NCBI GenBank assembly: GCA_045601405.1
Contig: JAZRZO010000090.1
Coordinates: 1-16,706, forward strand
Direction of reading: 5' to 3'
DNA: 16,706 nt
From: RGIG5612 sp045601405
Lineage (GTDB): Bacteria; Bacillota; Clostridia; Lachnospirales; Lachnospiraceae
Below are positions 14,353 to 16,706 of this stretch, piece after piece (the stretch's first letter is position 1; each line of letters starts with the position of its first letter). Position numbers and translations under genes: made by a program. The notes under the pieces were generated by a model. The model searched no databases and was not told where the DNA came from. It worked only from the letters and a program-made list of their open reading frames with translations.

Positions 14353-14847
14353 CTATAGGGCTTCCTGAAATGCCGTATCAACCTCAGCGGCATCTTCTCC
14401 TACAACAAACAGGATGAAGTTCCCCTGTCTGTCTATGATATGGCTTTTACAAAGCTCATACTGCTCCGGCGCGTAGCCATCAAAGGTCTGTTCCTTTGTG
14501 GACGCGCGTTCTTCAATTGCTTCCAGAAGAGCGTCCGCCTGGGATTGATCTTTCAATTTTACGATAAGAAGCTCTTCGGCATCCATGTTTGTTACAGGCG
14601 TATAATAGACGACTCCGTCATAGTCCGCCGGATTGAGGTCAAAATATTTTTTGAAAAACCTGTCGGAGGTGAGCGCCCTTTTTTCGTTTGTTATCTGAGT
14701 TTCGATCATGCCTGCAACTTCATCTATGCTTTTAGTGCTTGTCCTGCTGTTCTGTATGAAAACAAAATAAATGATCGCGGCTAAAAGAGCAGCCACGAGC
14801 ACTGCGCGTATCAATACATAGATAGTGTTTTTGGTTTCAGATGTCAT
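14353..14847 (-). CDS. DUF4358 membrane-anchored small protein
   Basis: 164 residues with one N-terminal transmembrane segment (about 9-31) and a small extracellular alpha/beta domain. Hydrophobic FILFVVGEDAAEV near the end, together with an FKKYFDLNPADYDGVVYY block (65-82), fits the DUF4358 family. That family is of unknown function and is often found next to MBOAT and SGNH genes in Clostridia. It starts 1 bp after the second SGNH gene. No convincing ribosome binding site is seen, so translation is probably coupled to that gene. It ends 13 bp before the MBOAT gene. A role as accessory or assembly protein of the O-acylation machinery is inferred from position only. Confidence 0.75.
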   Translation of the reverse strand: MTSETKNTIYVLIRAVLVAALLAAIIYFVFIQNSRTSTKSIDEVAGMIETQITNEKRALTSDRFFKKYFDLNPADYDGVVYYTPVTNMDAEELLIVKLKDQSQADALLEAIEERASTKEQTFDGYAPEQYELCKSHIIDRQGNFILFVVGEDAAEVDTAFQEAL

Positions 14848-14848
14848 A

Positions 14849-15667
14849 TTATTTATTTATATCCACTTCGCTGACGATCCTGGCCGCGATCGCCGAACCC
14901 CAGTAGGGGTAAAATTCCTCGGCAAGATGCACGCCGTCGTCAATATACATATCCCGGTGAGCGGCAGCGACAGGGGTTACATCAATATATCCGATGTCGT
15001 GACTTTCACAATAGGCTTGTATATAGGCATTCCATTCAGGTATGGCCATCCAGTTTGGAGCCCGGTCATATTCAGACTCCAGAGAGGGGATAATGGAATT
15101 AACAAATATATAAGCCCCGGGAGCGGCAGCCCTGAGGTCACCTATCAGACCTTCAAAGTCTGACATGTATTTCTCAACACCGAAATCATGATACAGTCCG
15201 ACATCGTTGATACCGTATGATATTACGATGACGCGTGGGGATCTGGCAGCTACGTCTCCAAGGAGCTCACTTATTTTATATATCGTGGTGCTGTGTTCCA
15301 CGAGGCAGTGCGCGTCATCCATGAAGCCGTACACCAGAAAGCACTCAGCTCTGGAATCCCCCATGATGAGGGTATTGTATTCCTTTAGGGTTCTCCATAT
15401 GGAAGCAGGGTCGCTTTCAAATTCAGCGATGAGCTCTTCATATGAGCGCCGGTGGTCCTCTTCAAAGATGCGCGCTTCTATTGGAAGAGGGTCAACAGCC
15501 TCCTCCAGAAATATATAGTCGGCGCCATCTGTTTCCGCAGCTTCGTCAGAACCGTCATGAGCAAAAATATTAGCGGCATTCAGGGCGAAAAAAACAAAAG
15601 CCGAAATGAGGATCACCGTCATGACGACCGCCATCATATTTTTAATGCTTAAAGTGCGATCGTTCAT
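14849..15667 (-). CDS. membrane-anchored SGNH/GDSL hydrolase-like protein (copy 2)
   Basis: 272 residues: a transmembrane segment (about 10-30), an acidic linker to about residue 90, then an SGNH domain outside the cell. Block I is MGDSRAE (102-108) with nucleophile S105. Block III is YGIND (151-155). Block V is DDGVHL (243-248) with D244 and H247 as the remaining triad residues. It is paralogous to the 293-residue protein encoded upstream: GDSR, GIN, PEWN, DIGYID and EFYPYWG recur in the same order. SGNH enzymes next to MBOAT genes act as O-acetyl transferases or esterases on glycans. Its start overlaps the upstream gene's end by 26 bp, with GAGAGGGA as probable ribosome binding site. Confidence 0.82.
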   Translation of the reverse strand: MNDRTLSIKNMMAVVMTVILISAFVFFALNAANIFAHDGSDEAAETDGADYIFLEEAVDPLPIEARIFEEDHRRSYEELIAEFESDPASIWRTLKEYNTLIMGDSRAECFLVYGFMDDAHCLVEHSTTIYKISELLGDVAARSPRVIVISYGINDVGLYHDFGVEKYMSDFEGLIGDLRAAAPGAYIFVNSIIPSLESEYDRAPNWMAIPEWNAYIQAYCESHDIGYIDVTPVAAAHRDMYIDDGVHLAEEFYPYWGSAIAARIVSEVDINK

Positions 15668-16523
15668 ACTCTGCTATCCCTCTCATGATCTCCGCGCCCC
15701 AAAGCGGGTAAAACTCACTTTGAAAATGCAGCCCGTCGCCGCTATACAGCTCCTGATGCTCGCTGCAAAGTCTGCGCATATCTATAAAACCGATATCGTT
15801 CCGACAGCAAAATTCTTCTATTGCGTTGTTCCACTCGGGAACTACGAGGTAGCCCGGGTTCTCGGCATAGAAAGCATCTGTGCAGTCCATTATGGAGTTT
15901 ATATAAATATTTATGCCGGGGACAAGTTCTCTGAGGGTAGCTATGACAGATGATAACTCCTCCAGAAAAAGCTCTGCCGTGGCAAACTGAGGATTTGTCC
16001 CTGGCCGGGGAGGGATCTCATTTATTCCAAAGCCTAAGACTATGTTTTTAGGCGCAAGCGTTGCAATGGTATCGTAGGATGAAGGGAGGTCGAGAATACT
16101 CCAGCCCACACCGCAGAAGGAATGGTTTTCATCCAGATAATCATACCAGTTAAAGCCGAGCATGCGGGAATCTCCTGACACTGCAGTATTAGTCTCAATG
16201 AACAGACCGAACAGTCTTGCAGGATCGGCAAGCTCCTCTTCCGTAAAAACAATGTGTTCCGAAGCATATATTTCCTCTTCGATATCAGCAACGGAGAGTG
16301 ATTCCATATGTCTGATATATTCAGATGCTACTGTGTCTGAATTGTCTTCCGCTGCCACCGCTGCGCTGCTCTTGTATGTGCCGAGCGCTAAAAATATAAC
16401 AAGAACGGACACCGCTGCAATGGTGACCACGGACAGGAGCATGATAGGAATTTTTCTGTGTTTAGAACGAAACAAATTCTTCATTATTCTGAACTGAACT
16501 GCCTTAAAAGCACTATACAACAT
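15642..16523 (-). CDS. membrane-anchored SGNH/GDSL hydrolase-like protein (copy 1)
   Basis: 293 residues, first gene of the minus-strand operon. A basic cytoplasmic start is followed by a transmembrane segment (about 27-48), an acidic linker and an extracellular SGNH domain. Block I is SGDSRML (116-122) with S119. Block III reads GFGINEI (164-170), with Glu after the conserved N168 where the paralogue has Asp. Block V is GDGLHF (262-267), giving D263 and H266. The catalytic triad is therefore complete. The ATG at 16523 has a clear AAGGAG site about 5 bases away, preferred over an internal Met at residue 14. Together with its paralogue it probably handles acyl groups on the same surface polymer; donor or esterase direction cannot be told from sequence. 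Confidence 0.82.
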   Translation of the reverse strand: MLYSAFKAVQFRIMKNLFRSKHRKIPIMLLSVVTIAAVSVLVIFLALGTYKSSAAVAAEDNSDTVASEYIRHMESLSVADIEEEIYASEHIVFTEEELADPARLFGLFIETNTAVSGDSRMLGFNWYDYLDENHSFCGVGWSILDLPSSYDTIATLAPKNIVLGFGINEIPPRPGTNPQFATAELFLEELSSVIATLRELVPGINIYINSIMDCTDAFYAENPGYLVVPEWNNAIEEFCCRNDIGFIDMRRLCSEHQELYSGDGLHFQSEFYPLWGAEIMRGIAEYERSHFKH

Positions 16524-16643
16524 ATTACTCCTTATATATTAATATTTCAAGAACTACTATAGTTAAGATAGCGTAAATTTACTGTAGGAATTTAACAGAC
16601 AGAGCATCCCTTAAACCTGTTTAGAATCAAAGATTTCTCCACC

Positions 16644-16671
16644 ATTATATTCTTTTTATTGCTTTTTACAA
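16644..16671 (-). promoter_or_regulatory. sigma-A-type promoter of the O-acylation operon
   Basis: On the minus strand, TTGTAA (16666-16671) and a perfect TATAAT (16644-16649) are 16 bp apart. Transcription would begin near 16637, leaving a leader of about 115 bases before ATG 16523. Within that leader lie a TAAAC/GTTTA inverted repeat (16612-16623) and the palindromes GTAAATTTAC (16573-16582) and ACTATAGT (16556-16563), possible regulator sites. Nothing else is recognised in 16672-16706. Confidence 0.6.
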
Positions 16672-16706
16672 ACCCCAGATATGATTCTTTAATGCTGCTA
16701 TCTTTT

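Noticed and set aside
14347..14360. Possible operator from the palindrome-like CCTATAGG
   Set aside because: It lies at a gene junction inside the operon and overlaps the MBOAT ribosome binding site; a chance short palindrome is more likely.

Overview
The window looks like chromosome of an anaerobic, low-GC Gram-positive bacterium of the Clostridia, most likely a Lachnospiraceae-type gut organism. This is inferred from an [FeFe] hydrogenase, a DegV lipid-binding protein, GGAGG-type ribosome binding sites, sigma-A-like promoters, a short ProB without a PUA domain, and a Clostridia-style DHHW/MBOAT/DUF4358/SGNH cluster. No rRNA, tRNA, CRISPR array or intact transposase gene was seen.

Region 1 (1-574) is gene-free. 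It holds a strong hairpin terminator (50-76), two copies of one large palindromic element (194-271 and 297-376) whose stems differ by compensatory base changes, a tandem 28/27-bp repeat (375-429), and a good promoter with a hairpin-bearing leader that drives the first gene.

Region 2 (575-4082, plus strand) carries a DUF2130 nuclease-like coiled-coil protein, an [FeFe] hydrogenase and a DegV protein. The hydrogenase looks damaged. Its ferredoxin-like N-terminus is in another reading frame at a short A-run, the usual far N-terminal part is absent, and one cluster-ligand cysteine is an arginine, yet the H-cluster motifs are all intact.

Region 3 (4092-5177) is a gene graveyard: a LysR regulator lacking both ends and carrying a frameshift (minus strand), then fragments of a branched-chain-amino-acid-type ABC transporter (livG with an internal deletion, the first 36 codons of livF, an internal piece of livM).

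Region 4 (5178-11770, plus strand) is one tightly packed unit behind a good promoter with a 12-bp palindrome in its spacer: two tandem paralogous acyl-CoA ligases, a CAT/E2-like acyltransferase whose catalytic His position is Glu, and then proB and proA for proline synthesis. Gaps between genes are 3, 13, 1 and 11 bp. The lost transporter and regulator next door suggest that a carboxylic acid was once imported and then activated to a CoA ester by these ligases (inference).

Region 5 (11777-16671, minus strand) is a five-gene operon read towards proA: two paralogous membrane-anchored SGNH hydrolases, a DUF4358 protein, an MBOAT O-acyltransferase and a DHHW (AlgJ/X-like) protein. It reads as a cell-surface polysaccharide O-acylation system, transcribed from a promoter at 16644-16671. 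It meets proA tail to tail with only 6 bp between the stop codons.
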